This document shows positions 5,921 to 13,368 of a DNA stretch of 17,985 bases, piece after piece. The stretch is from Roseilinea sp034431495 (GTDB lineage Bacteria; Chloroflexota; Anaerolineae; J036; Brachytrichaceae). The stretch's first letter is position 1, and each line of letters opens with the position of its first letter. Under the pieces are notes generated by a model. It searched no databases, was not told where the DNA came from, and saw only the letters and a list, made by a program, of their open reading frames with translations. The stretch covers positions 1 through 17,985 of the forward strand of contig DAOUDB010000297.1 of NCBI GenBank assembly GCA_034431495.1. Direction: 5' to 3'. A program made the position numbers and the translations under genes.

Positions 5921-8020
5921 TCATTCCCGCTCGAAGCGGCGGGGAAAGTCGGGCCGCAGCCCGATCTGGCTGACATCGATCGGCGTGAAGCCCAGCGCGA
6001 AGGCCGGCGATTCCTCGCGCAGCCGGAAGTCCGCGCCGCCCAGATCGACGAACTGCGGATCGGCAATCACGCTGTTCGCGTCAAAGCCCATCTCGCGCCA
6101 GGTGTCCCAACGGCCCAGAATCGTCGATATGCCATCGACAAACACATTGCCCTGCGCCTTCCACACCAGATTGTGATCCGAAATCTGGATGCGGTCCTTG
6201 CGCCAGTTGATGAACTTGTACAGCGCGCCGCGCACGTGCGTGACAGCAACGATGTTGCGCTGATAGATGTGATCCTTGCACTCCTCGCCGGCCATCTCCA
6301 TCGACATGATGGCCGAGTCGTTGGTGTCGCCCACGATCAGGATGTTGTTCTCAACCCGGTTGCCAATGCCCTTGGCGAAGATCGGTTGGTTGTTCGACGT
6401 ACCCACGATGCCCCAGATAATGTTGTTCGTGATGGTGAAGTGGTCGGTGGCGTCGTCGAGGTACATGCCGCTTTGCAGGTCGAACTCGGCGTTGCCGGAA
6501 TCGTGCACCAGATTGTGATCGTACAGGTTGTCGCGCCCCGGCCCCCATGACTCCATCGCGCCGGTGTCCTGGCTGTCCTGATTGGCGTGATGAATGTCGT
6601 TGAAGGCGATTACGTTGTGGCGCGAGTGCAAAAAGTCGTAGTGGTTATCCCACGTCACGCCGGCCACCTGCTCGCGCAATACTTGATAGCGCAGCCCCTT
6701 GATCGTCGTGCCATAGCGCGGCATGTGATGGATGTGGTTGTGCAGGATCTGATTGTGCCCGCTCTGTTGAATGTACACGCCGGCGCCGTGGCCGATCAGC
6801 CGGCCGCAGTGGTGGATGTGATTGTTCTCCACGCGATGATGATGGTTGACATCGGGCATACCCGGCCCCAGCCCTTCCAGCGACACGCCGCAGTAGCCGT
6901 GCTCGCGGATCAGATTGCCATACAGCGTGATGCGCTGCGCGTGACCCAGCACACACACACCGTTGTTGCCGCCGTTCTCGATCTTGCAGAAGCGAAACGA
7001 GCAATCTTCGGCGCCGCTGATGCGCACAGCGTCGTCATTGCTGATGCCAATGTCCAGGCCCTCGAAATGCAAGTTGCGCACCGGCCGGTTGGGTGCGTGA
7101 CCCGCAATCGCAATCACGTGCTCTGCCGACGAAACCACGATGTCCTGTTGATCAATCGGTGTCTGGGCCGGCCAGACATACACGGCCCGGTTCGCCAGAT
7201 CGATCTGGCACTCGCCGGGCTGCGTGAGCAGCGCCAGCACGTTGAGGACGGCATAGCGATTGCCGGCAGTGATTTTATAGTCGCCAGAACTGCCGCGCAG
7301 CCGGATGGTGCGCGCCTGCGCATCGAGCGCAGCCACAGGCCGCACAAAGTTGAACCAGTTGTATTGCGGCCAGATCGACACCTGTGCGCCGTCCAGATTC
7401 CAACTCGCGGGGTCGAGGGTGTCCAGGTCTTCGGCGCGGTACTCGAACCCTGCGCCGCTGGCCGGCCTCACCGTGTGGAAGTAGCCCTGCTTCGGTGCGC
7501 GCGCCAACGCCATGCGCGCGCTGTTCTCAAACACCTGCGCAGGCCGAACCGCATCGGGCAACACTGCACGCCAGATGCCATTACGCCAGGGTTGCCAGCC
7601 GGCAAGCCGGACACCGCCGATCAGAACAGGATGCTCGCCGGGATAGGCAGACCAGGTGATGCGGTGCTCAGTTGTGCCAGAGTCCTCCGGCGTAAAAGTC
7701 AGGCCCTGCGGCAGATAGTACGCGCCGGCGCGAATCAGCACCGTCACATTGCTACTCAGCCCCTGACGAACCTTCTCACGCACGGCCTGTTGTGCGCGTT
7801 GCAGACTGCCGAACGGGCCGTCAGTGCCGTTCGGGTTCGGGACGGGCAGCGCGCCGCTCCAGGCATCATTGCCATTAGTTGCCACAAAAAAGTCAGCTTT
7901 GGGGATTGTGCTCATCGGCGAAACAAGTTTGACGCCGGCGCCGCACGCGGCTGCGCCAAGCGCAGTGGCCGCTGTTGCAGCGGCAGCAAGGAACGATCGA
8001 CGAGTGTGCGCGGATGTCAT
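5921..8020 (-). CDS. Tat-exported right-handed parallel beta-helix protein, GH141-like
   Basis: Probable extracytoplasmic polysaccharide-active enzyme. The N-terminus has a twin-arginine signal (RRSFLAAAA, Arg7-Arg8). GAAACG with Cys26 could be a lipidation site, though Ala at -3 is unusual for a lipobox. The mature protein starts with FFVATNGNDAWSG, then DGPFGSLQRAQQAVR, AGAYYLPQGLTFTPEDSG and AYPGEHPVLIGG, an order I associate with GH141 (fucosidase/xylanase) proteins. From about residue 320 to 620 there are right-handed beta-helix coils with Asn ladders and recurring NHIHH, NDIHH, NNII and NNIL motifs. Length is 699. The start is ATG 8018-8020; the ribosome binding site is weak. It begins 13 bp after the coiled-coil gene, so co-transcription is likely. 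A lyase or carbohydrate epimerase on the same fold is the main alternative. Confidence 0.8.
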   Translation of the reverse strand: MTSAHTRRSFLAAAATAATALGAAACGAGVKLVSPMSTIPKADFFVATNGNDAWSGALPVPNPNGTDGPFGSLQRAQQAVREKVRQGLSSNVTVLIRAGAYYLPQGLTFTPEDSGTTEHRITWSAYPGEHPVLIGGVRLAGWQPWRNGIWRAVLPDAVRPAQVFENSARMALARAPKQGYFHTVRPASGAGFEYRAEDLDTLDPASWNLDGAQVSIWPQYNWFNFVRPVAALDAQARTIRLRGSSGDYKITAGNRYAVLNVLALLTQPGECQIDLANRAVYVWPAQTPIDQQDIVVSSAEHVIAIAGHAPNRPVRNLHFEGLDIGISNDDAVRISGAEDCSFRFCKIENGGNNGVCVLGHAQRITLYGNLIREHGYCGVSLEGLGPGMPDVNHHHRVENNHIHHCGRLIGHGAGVYIQQSGHNQILHNHIHHMPRYGTTIKGLRYQVLREQVAGVTWDNHYDFLHSRHNVIAFNDIHHANQDSQDTGAMESWGPGRDNLYDHNLVHDSGNAEFDLQSGMYLDDATDHFTITNNIIWGIVGTSNNQPIFAKGIGNRVENNILIVGDTNDSAIMSMEMAGEECKDHIYQRNIVAVTHVRGALYKFINWRKDRIQISDHNLVWKAQGNVFVDGISTILGRWDTWREMGFDANSVIADPQFVDLGGADFRLREESPAFALGFTPIDVSQIGLRPDFPRRFERE

Positions 8021-8033
8021 CTTGTGTCTGCGC

Positions 8034-10793
8034 CTATGATCCTGCCTCGATCATGCCCACCGTGACCACATCGGCCTGCCCGTCGCGGGTTACGGTGATG
8101 TCACGAACCATGTCCCGCAGCAACGTATCCAACTCCTGCCAGGCATAGTTGACAGGCACCGGCCGGCCCTTGTACCGCCGGCGAATACTCTCGAACCGCT
8201 TTTCGATCTCGTCGAAGCGCGCGTCGATGGCGACCACCAGCGGCCTGTCATGCTTGCGCTGATTGCGATAGTGCTGCAACGCGCGCGCCCATTCGCTGAA
8301 CTGGCCCCACACATCATTCAGGCGCAGGATGTCGCGCTCCAACTCACCCATCAGGCTGGCGCTGCGATTGGCGATGTACTCGTGCTGCTGAACGAGATTG
8401 TCCAGCCGGGCGACAACAGCGCGCGCCGTGCGCCCGTTTTGTTGCAGATCTTGCAGGCTGGCTTCGGCTTGCTGGTAATCCTGCAAAAGCTGATCGGCAT
8501 CGACGCAAGCCACCGGCATGGGCTGGATATCGGGAAGTTGGCCGCGCAATCGCTCCAGCTCACGCAACTGTTGCCGGGCATGCTGGCGCGCCTCGCGCAG
8601 ACGGGCCGGCCTGCGGTCGATCGGGGCAGCAATCTGCGCATCCAGTTCTGTGAAGGCTGCGTCGAGTTCGCTCAACGCCAGCCAGGCCTGATTGGCCTGT
8701 TCGACCAGGCTGGAGAGCGCGGGCGACTTTGCCGGCGCCCGGCCGGCTTGTCGCGCCGGCGCGGCCTGCGCCGGGTCGGGCGTCTTCACCAGCGCCTGCG
8801 CCGTTTGCATGGCGCTCTCCAGATCAAACGGCGCGATAGCCGTCAATTCCTGGATGCGCGCGCCCAGTTGCGCGCGCGCCTGAACGCATTCAGCCTGCAA
8901 CGCCACGCATAGATCCGTCACTGCGCCCAGACATTGGCGTGACCAGGCTTCAACACTCACTGCCTTGTCTGAGACCTTGCCGGTATCGCGCTGATTGAGG
9001 AACTCTTCCAGGCGCGCGGCGCGCTGCCAGACCTCGATCAATTCATCCCAACGCGCCGCGCCTGGCGAATCGGGCAGCAGCCGGCCGGCTTCGATGTTCA
9101 GCGCCTCCAGCGCGCGCGACGTATCGGCCAGCAGCATGCGCGCCGATTGCTCCTGTTTCGGAATGGCAGTCAAGATCTGGTCGATGCTGTTGAGCCGCGC
9201 GGTCATGGCGCGGCGTTCGCGGAGGTAGATCGCCAGCGCATCGATCCACTGCTGGATTTGACTCTCTGCAAGCGGGTGGTTCTCGAACAAAGGCGCCAGG
9301 TCGCGCTCGCGCCGGGCCAGCGCCAGGGCATCGGCGCGCAAAGTTGTCACGGCTTCCGCCGGCGTCCAGTTTTCTGGGGCATACTGCGACGCTGCGACCT
9401 GCGCCCGGGCAGCCTGTTGCAACCACTCGGCGCGCGTGCGGGCCTCATCACTGCGCAACAACGCCTGTAAATGACTGTGCAGATCGCGCACAGCATCGAC
9501 CTGCGCCTGCAACGCGCGGGCCTGCGAGCCCAGTTCAAGCGCTTTGTCCAGATCGCTCTTCAGCCGGCCAGCGTTGCGCGACACATCCAGCCCACCGATG
9601 CGCTCGCAAAAGGACAGCAGCCGGCTCTGTTCGGCGGCGCTGTGCTCCCAGACAATCGGACAGACGGGCGAGCGAGCTAATTCGTCCATGAGAGAACGGA
9701 TGCGGTCAAGACACTGCTCGTTGGCCAGGATGGCCTGCTCGATGCTCTGATAAGTCATGCGCAGCGTCATGATCTGCGTCGCCAGATCTTTGGCTTGCAT
9801 GACCTGGCGGGTGGCCGCGTTAGACAAATCGGCCAGAGCATCAACATCTGCGGCGCGTTGTTGGTCGTCGATCATCTGCGCCGTCTGTCGAAGCTGCTGA
9901 AGCTCAAATGTGTAGCCGGCCACATCAAGCCGGGGCGGCGCCTCGCGCAGCGCCTTCTCAGCCGCATTGATTTCGAGTTGCATTACGCCGATCATGTTGC
10001 GCGCCTCGGTGTACTGCGACTGCCAGGTTTGCAGCCGGCGCAACGTGTCGTAGATCGGGCGCTCGATGGCGCGCAACACCGCATGCGCCTGGCAAGTGCT
10101 CTCCTGGGTGGCGCGCTGCATCACGATCTCGTCGGCAGGCTGCAGAAAACAGTCTGGCAGCCCGCGCAGCGCAGCAACAAAGCCATCAGCCTGGGCAAGC
10201 GTCGCGTCCAGGCTGTCGCCGCGCGCGCCGGACTCTTTCAACGACTGGCCGATGCGGGCAATGCGATCGGTGGCGCCAAACAACCCGCGCACGCGGCCAG
10301 CGATGTCCAGCGGCAAGTTGCGCAACTGATCGAGCAGGCCGGCAATGCGCGCAATCTGCTCTTGCAAGCCCTGTGCGCGCAGCGCGGTGACTTCGGCCTG
10401 CTTCAGATGCTGCATCCAGCGGCGCAGATAAGGCCAGCACACCGCCGGGATGCGCCGAATCCATTCACGGGGCAGTTGGGGGATGGTAGCTTCGAGCTGA
10501 GTCAAACGGGCCGCGCATTGATGATGCTCCTTACGCGCATGTTGAAGCCGGCCGGCCACATCCTGCGCCAACGGCCCGTATGGTTCTGGGCTGTCGGGCG
10601 TATATTGACTTGCGGCAATCTCGTGCTGCGCCAGCGCGGCATCGGCGGAATCAAGCAAATGCCGCACGCGGGCAGCTTCTTCCTGATAGCGACGCGCGTG
10701 GCGCCCGGCCAGCGCATAGAGCGCAACCCACGCCAGAATAGCGATGAGGATGACCGCCAGAACGATCAGCAGCAGCGTTTCGATCGCGCTCAT
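8034..10793 (-). CDS. Large membrane-anchored coiled-coil protein of unknown function
   Basis: I do not recognise a named family. The 919-residue protein starts with one hydrophobic segment (about residues 5-29) followed by RHARRYQ, predicting an N-terminal anchor with the rest in the cytoplasm. The rest is almost wholly helical, rich in Ala, Gln, Arg, Leu and Glu, with long coiled-coil stretches. A flexible Pro/Ala-rich break lies at about 671-692. A motif AASQY-x-P with a following Pro-rich turn and helix occurs at 60-75 and again at 467-480, and a shorter form LLPDSP occurs at 572-577, suggesting repeated helical modules. The layout recalls EzrA, the division-ring regulator with one membrane segment and spectrin-like repeats, but that is shape only. 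The start at ATG 10791-10793 has GAGAGG upstream; a longer open frame upstream overlaps the divergent gene and is rejected. Confidence 0.8.
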   Translation of the reverse strand: MSAIETLLLIVLAVILIAILAWVALYALAGRHARRYQEEAARVRHLLDSADAALAQHEIAASQYTPDSPEPYGPLAQDVAGRLQHARKEHHQCAARLTQLEATIPQLPREWIRRIPAVCWPYLRRWMQHLKQAEVTALRAQGLQEQIARIAGLLDQLRNLPLDIAGRVRGLFGATDRIARIGQSLKESGARGDSLDATLAQADGFVAALRGLPDCFLQPADEIVMQRATQESTCQAHAVLRAIERPIYDTLRRLQTWQSQYTEARNMIGVMQLEINAAEKALREAPPRLDVAGYTFELQQLRQTAQMIDDQQRAADVDALADLSNAATRQVMQAKDLATQIMTLRMTYQSIEQAILANEQCLDRIRSLMDELARSPVCPIVWEHSAAEQSRLLSFCERIGGLDVSRNAGRLKSDLDKALELGSQARALQAQVDAVRDLHSHLQALLRSDEARTRAEWLQQAARAQVAASQYAPENWTPAEAVTTLRADALALARRERDLAPLFENHPLAESQIQQWIDALAIYLRERRAMTARLNSIDQILTAIPKQEQSARMLLADTSRALEALNIEAGRLLPDSPGAARWDELIEVWQRAARLEEFLNQRDTGKVSDKAVSVEAWSRQCLGAVTDLCVALQAECVQARAQLGARIQELTAIAPFDLESAMQTAQALVKTPDPAQAAPARQAGRAPAKSPALSSLVEQANQAWLALSELDAAFTELDAQIAAPIDRRPARLREARQHARQQLRELERLRGQLPDIQPMPVACVDADQLLQDYQQAEASLQDLQQNGRTARAVVARLDNLVQQHEYIANRSASLMGELERDILRLNDVWGQFSEWARALQHYRNQRKHDRPLVVAIDARFDEIEKRFESIRRRYKGRPVPVNYAWQELDTLLRDMVRDITVTRDGQADVVTVGMIEAGS

Positions 10794-10816
10794 GCGCCAC
10801 GTCACCTCTCGCGTCG

Positions 10817-10830
10817 ATTGTACGATACTA
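10817..10830. promoter_or_regulatory. Candidate divergent promoter island between coiled-coil and UroD-like genes
   Basis: The AT-rich patch gives TACAAT on the minus strand (10822-10817), about 24 bases before the coiled-coil ATG with its GAGAGG site between. On the plus strand it gives overlapping -10-like boxes TACGAT (10821-10826) and GATACT (10824-10829) before the UroD-like gene. No strong -35 hexamers are visible. Just downstream, the heptamer TACCCGC occurs twice in tandem (10829-10842). Confidence 0.4.
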
Positions 10831-10859
10831 CCCGCTACCCGCTCAACAGGAGACAACTC

Positions 10860-11978
10860 ATGCGACCAGACATCACCGATCGTTTCTATCGCGTCTATGC
10901 GCGCCTGCCCGTCGATCGCCCGCCCGATATCGAGTTCGGCTATTGGCCACAGACCATCCGGCGCTGGCTGAGAGAGGGCATGCCCATCGATCTGAGTGAG
11001 GACGAGCAGAACAGCATGTTCCCGGCGCGGCTGGATCGCTTCTTTGGTTTTGAGCCAGAAGGCTACAGCATCGACCTGCAACTGGCCATGCACCCAAAGT
11101 TCGAGGAGCAGATTCTCGAAACACACGAGCAGTCAGTCATCATGCGCGATGAAGCCGGCGTGTTGGCCGAGCGCTACCTGAACGAAGTGGACTCAAGCTC
11201 CATTCCGCGCTACATTCGCTTCCCGATCGAGACGCCGGAAGACTGGCAGGCCATGAAGGCGCGTTACCGGCTCGACGACCCATTTCGCGCCATCTTCCCC
11301 GGCGACATCGACGGCGCGCGCCGCGCCATGCAGCGTGGCCAGATGATCACCGTGTTCTGCATCGGCTTCTACGGTCAGTTGCGCAACTGGATGGGCATGG
11401 AGGCGCTATCCTACGCCTTCTACGACCAGCCGGCCATGATCCATGACATGGTCGAGCATTGGGCCGAATTGTGCGCACAACAGATCGAGCGCCTGCCGGC
11501 CGACATCGTCATCGACGAGGTCAACTGGTGGGAGGACATGGCCAGCAAGAACGGGCCGCTCGTCAGCCCGAAGGTTTTCCGTGAGTTCTTGCAGCCGGGC
11601 TATCACCGCGTGATGCAGGCGGCCAAACAGCGCGGCTGCGAACTGGCGATGGTCGATTGCGACGGCAACCCGCACGACATCGTGGCCAACTGGCTGGAGG
11701 AAGGCGTGAATATCATGTTCCCGCTGGAGGTCGCCGCCGGCGTGGACCCTTATGCCTGGCGCAGAGAGTTCGGCAATGCCCTGCGACTGCGTGGTGGCAT
11801 CGCCAAACAGCCGCTGGTCGAAGGCGGCCAGGCGATCGACCGCGAACTGGAGCGCATCCGGCCTCTGCTCGAACAGGGTGGCTACATCCCCCATCTGGAC
11901 CACCTCGTGCCGCCGGATATTCCCTACGCGCACTACTGCGACTATCTGGATAAGAAGCGCAAACTGATCGGCAAGTGA
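10860..11978 (+). CDS. Uroporphyrinogen decarboxylase / MtaA superfamily protein, probable methyltransferase
   Basis: A 372-residue protein of the UroD fold superfamily, which holds haem-pathway decarboxylases and cobalamin-linked methyltransferases such as MtaA, MtbA and CmuA. The core is visible: VIDEVNWWEDMASKNGPLVSP (Asp219, Glu220, Glu225), the strand ending MVDCDGNP (Asp266, Cys267, Asp268), and the closing GGYIPHLDHLVPPDIPY (His346, Asp347, His348). Canonical MtaA uses an HxC zinc motif; here only the Cys is present, so true MtaA function is not supported. It also lacks the N-terminal arginines expected in haem-pathway UroD as far as I can judge. A corrinoid-linked methyl transfer or another C1 reaction is inferred. 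The ATG at 10860 has AGGAG 7 bases upstream, which fixes the start; the longer open frame upstream is antisense to the coiled-coil gene. The acetyltransferase follows after 9 bp. Confidence 0.82.
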   Translation: MRPDITDRFYRVYARLPVDRPPDIEFGYWPQTIRRWLREGMPIDLSEDEQNSMFPARLDRFFGFEPEGYSIDLQLAMHPKFEEQILETHEQSVIMRDEAGVLAERYLNEVDSSSIPRYIRFPIETPEDWQAMKARYRLDDPFRAIFPGDIDGARRAMQRGQMITVFCIGFYGQLRNWMGMEALSYAFYDQPAMIHDMVEHWAELCAQQIERLPADIVIDEVNWWEDMASKNGPLVSPKVFREFLQPGYHRVMQAAKQRGCELAMVDCDGNPHDIVANWLEEGVNIMFPLEVAAGVDPYAWRREFGNALRLRGGIAKQPLVEGGQAIDRELERIRPLLEQGGYIPHLDHLVPPDIPYAHYCDYLDKKRKLIGK

Positions 11979-11987
11979 ATCGCACCC

Positions 11988-13262
11988 ATGCTGAACACAA
12001 CTGAATCACCTATTTGCCAGCCTCTTGAAGACAGCCTTGTCCTGCGCACCGCCACCAGCCAACATGACGCAGACCGCGTGGCCGAGTTCAATGCCACCAT
12101 TCACGGCCCCGGCGTCGGCGTGATGACGCGCGATCTGATTCTGGGGCACCCCCACACCAGCGGGCGCGATCTGGTGTTCGTCGAAGACACATCGACCGGC
12201 CGGGTTGTGTCGTCCTTGTTTCTGATTCCATGGACATGGCGCGTGGATGGCGCCGAGATTCGCTCAGCCGAAATGGGCATCGTTGGCACGCTGGAACCTT
12301 ACCGCCGGCGGGGCTTGATTCGCCGCCAGGTCGCCTGGTTCAATCAACGCCTCCGCGAGCGCGGGTGCGCGCTGTCGCACATACAGGGCATTCCGTACTA
12401 CTACCGGCAGTTCGGCTACCAGTACGCCCTACCGCTCGAAGGCGGTTACCGACTCGAACACCGCGACGCGCCGCAGCCTGAGTCGTCCGGCGCCTCGTTC
12501 ACTTTCCGCCGGGCCGGCGAAGACGACGCGCCCGCCCTGATGGCGCTCTACGACGATGCGGCGCGCGATCTCGCCATCCATGCCCTGCGCGACGGAGCTG
12601 TCTGGCAGTACCTGTTGCATGAGTCGAGCGGGTCAGAGATGCAGACAGACACATGGCTTATCTTCGCCGGCGATGGCCAGCCGGCAGGTTACTACCGCGC
12701 CCCGCACCACCACTTCGGCGCCGAGTTCACAGTCAACGAGACATCGCGGCTGAGTTTTGAATGCGCTGTGGCAGCGCTCGATCACATCAAGTCGCTGTCT
12801 GTGGCACAGGGCGCGCCGGGCATCCGGCTGTGTCTGCCGGCCAGCACGACGCTGATGCGGCTGGCCAAAGCATGTGGCGCGCACGATCGCGGCACCTATC
12901 AATGGCAGATCATGATCCCCGACACAGCTGGACTGTTGAGGGCATTGGGGCCGGCGCTGGAAATGCGTCTGGCGCACTCACCATTCGCCGGACTGACGCG
13001 CAACGTGCTGCTGGATTTCTACCGCGACCGTGTGACTTTGCGCTTCGAGCGCGGCAGGTTGGTCGAAGTTGCCGGCGCAGCGTCAGGAACAGAGGGCGGT
13101 TATCGGTTCCCGCCACAAGCCTTCATCCCGCTCGTGTTGGGCCATCGTAGCCTGCAAGAGCAGCGCGAAACCTATCCGGATATCGGCGTGTGGGGGCACG
13201 GGTCGATGCTGATCGAAACGCTGTTCCCAAAGATCAGCGCCTTCTTGTTCACGATCTATTGA
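11988..13262 (+). CDS. Eis-like GNAT N-acetyltransferase (first copy)
   Basis: An acetyl-CoA-dependent N-acetyltransferase with Eis-type layout: an N-terminal GNAT domain, a second degenerate GNAT domain and an SCP2-like C-terminal domain, in 424 residues. The acetyl-CoA site is EPYRRRGL (103-110), followed by the family's GIPYYYRQFGYQYALP (134-149). The protein ends LFPKISAFLFTIY; Eis proteins use their C-terminal carboxylate in catalysis. Eis proteins acetylate amines including aminoglycosides, but the substrate of this environmental homologue cannot be told. The ATG at 11988 is 9 bp past the stop of the UroD-like gene, without a clear ribosome binding site, so translational coupling is likely. 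A 7-bp repeat array starts at its stop codon. A second, diverged copy lies at 16673-17791. Confidence 0.85.
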   Translation: MLNTTESPICQPLEDSLVLRTATSQHDADRVAEFNATIHGPGVGVMTRDLILGHPHTSGRDLVFVEDTSTGRVVSSLFLIPWTWRVDGAEIRSAEMGIVGTLEPYRRRGLIRRQVAWFNQRLRERGCALSHIQGIPYYYRQFGYQYALPLEGGYRLEHRDAPQPESSGASFTFRRAGEDDAPALMALYDDAARDLAIHALRDGAVWQYLLHESSGSEMQTDTWLIFAGDGQPAGYYRAPHHHFGAEFTVNETSRLSFECAVAALDHIKSLSVAQGAPGIRLCLPASTTLMRLAKACGAHDRGTYQWQIMIPDTAGLLRALGPALEMRLAHSPFAGLTRNVLLDFYRDRVTLRFERGRLVEVAGAASGTEGGYRFPPQAFIPLVLGHRSLQEQRETYPDIGVWGHGSMLIETLFPKISAFLFTIY

Positions 13263-13316
13263 GGTCGGGAGGCGGGATACGGGATACGGCATACGCAATG
13301 CGGGATACGCAATACA
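13261..13316. repeat. Degenerate 7-bp tandem repeat array 3 (GNATACG)
   Basis: Eight consecutive heptamers in exact register start inside the TGA stop of the acetyltransferase gene (13260-13262): GAGGTCG, GGAGGCG, GGATACG, GGATACG, GCATACG, CAATGCG, GGATACG, CAATACA. The consensus differs from arrays 1 and 2 but the period, the degeneracy and the placement at a stop codon are the same. A single AGCACAG, the array 2 unit, occurs just beyond at 13318-13324. The rest of the convergent gap up to 13368 is pyrimidine-rich with no good terminator hairpin. Confidence 0.83.
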
Positions 13317-13368
13317 AAGCACAGACCCGGCACTCAGCATTCCTCCTTCCTGCTTGGCCCTCTTCGTT

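Noticed and set aside
6587..8065. Long plus-strand open frame (492 residues) opposite the beta-helix gene
   Set aside because: Antisense shadow of a gene with a signal peptide and conserved blocks; no ribosome binding site or recognisable domain.
9795..10859. N-terminal extension of the UroD-like gene by 355 residues
   Set aside because: The extension is antisense to the coiled-coil gene, and a good AGGAG site precedes the ATG at 10860.
10794..11126. N-terminal extension of the coiled-coil protein by 111 residues
   Set aside because: It would overlap the UroD-like gene. The internal ATG at 10793 begins a proper membrane segment and has GAGAGG upstream.
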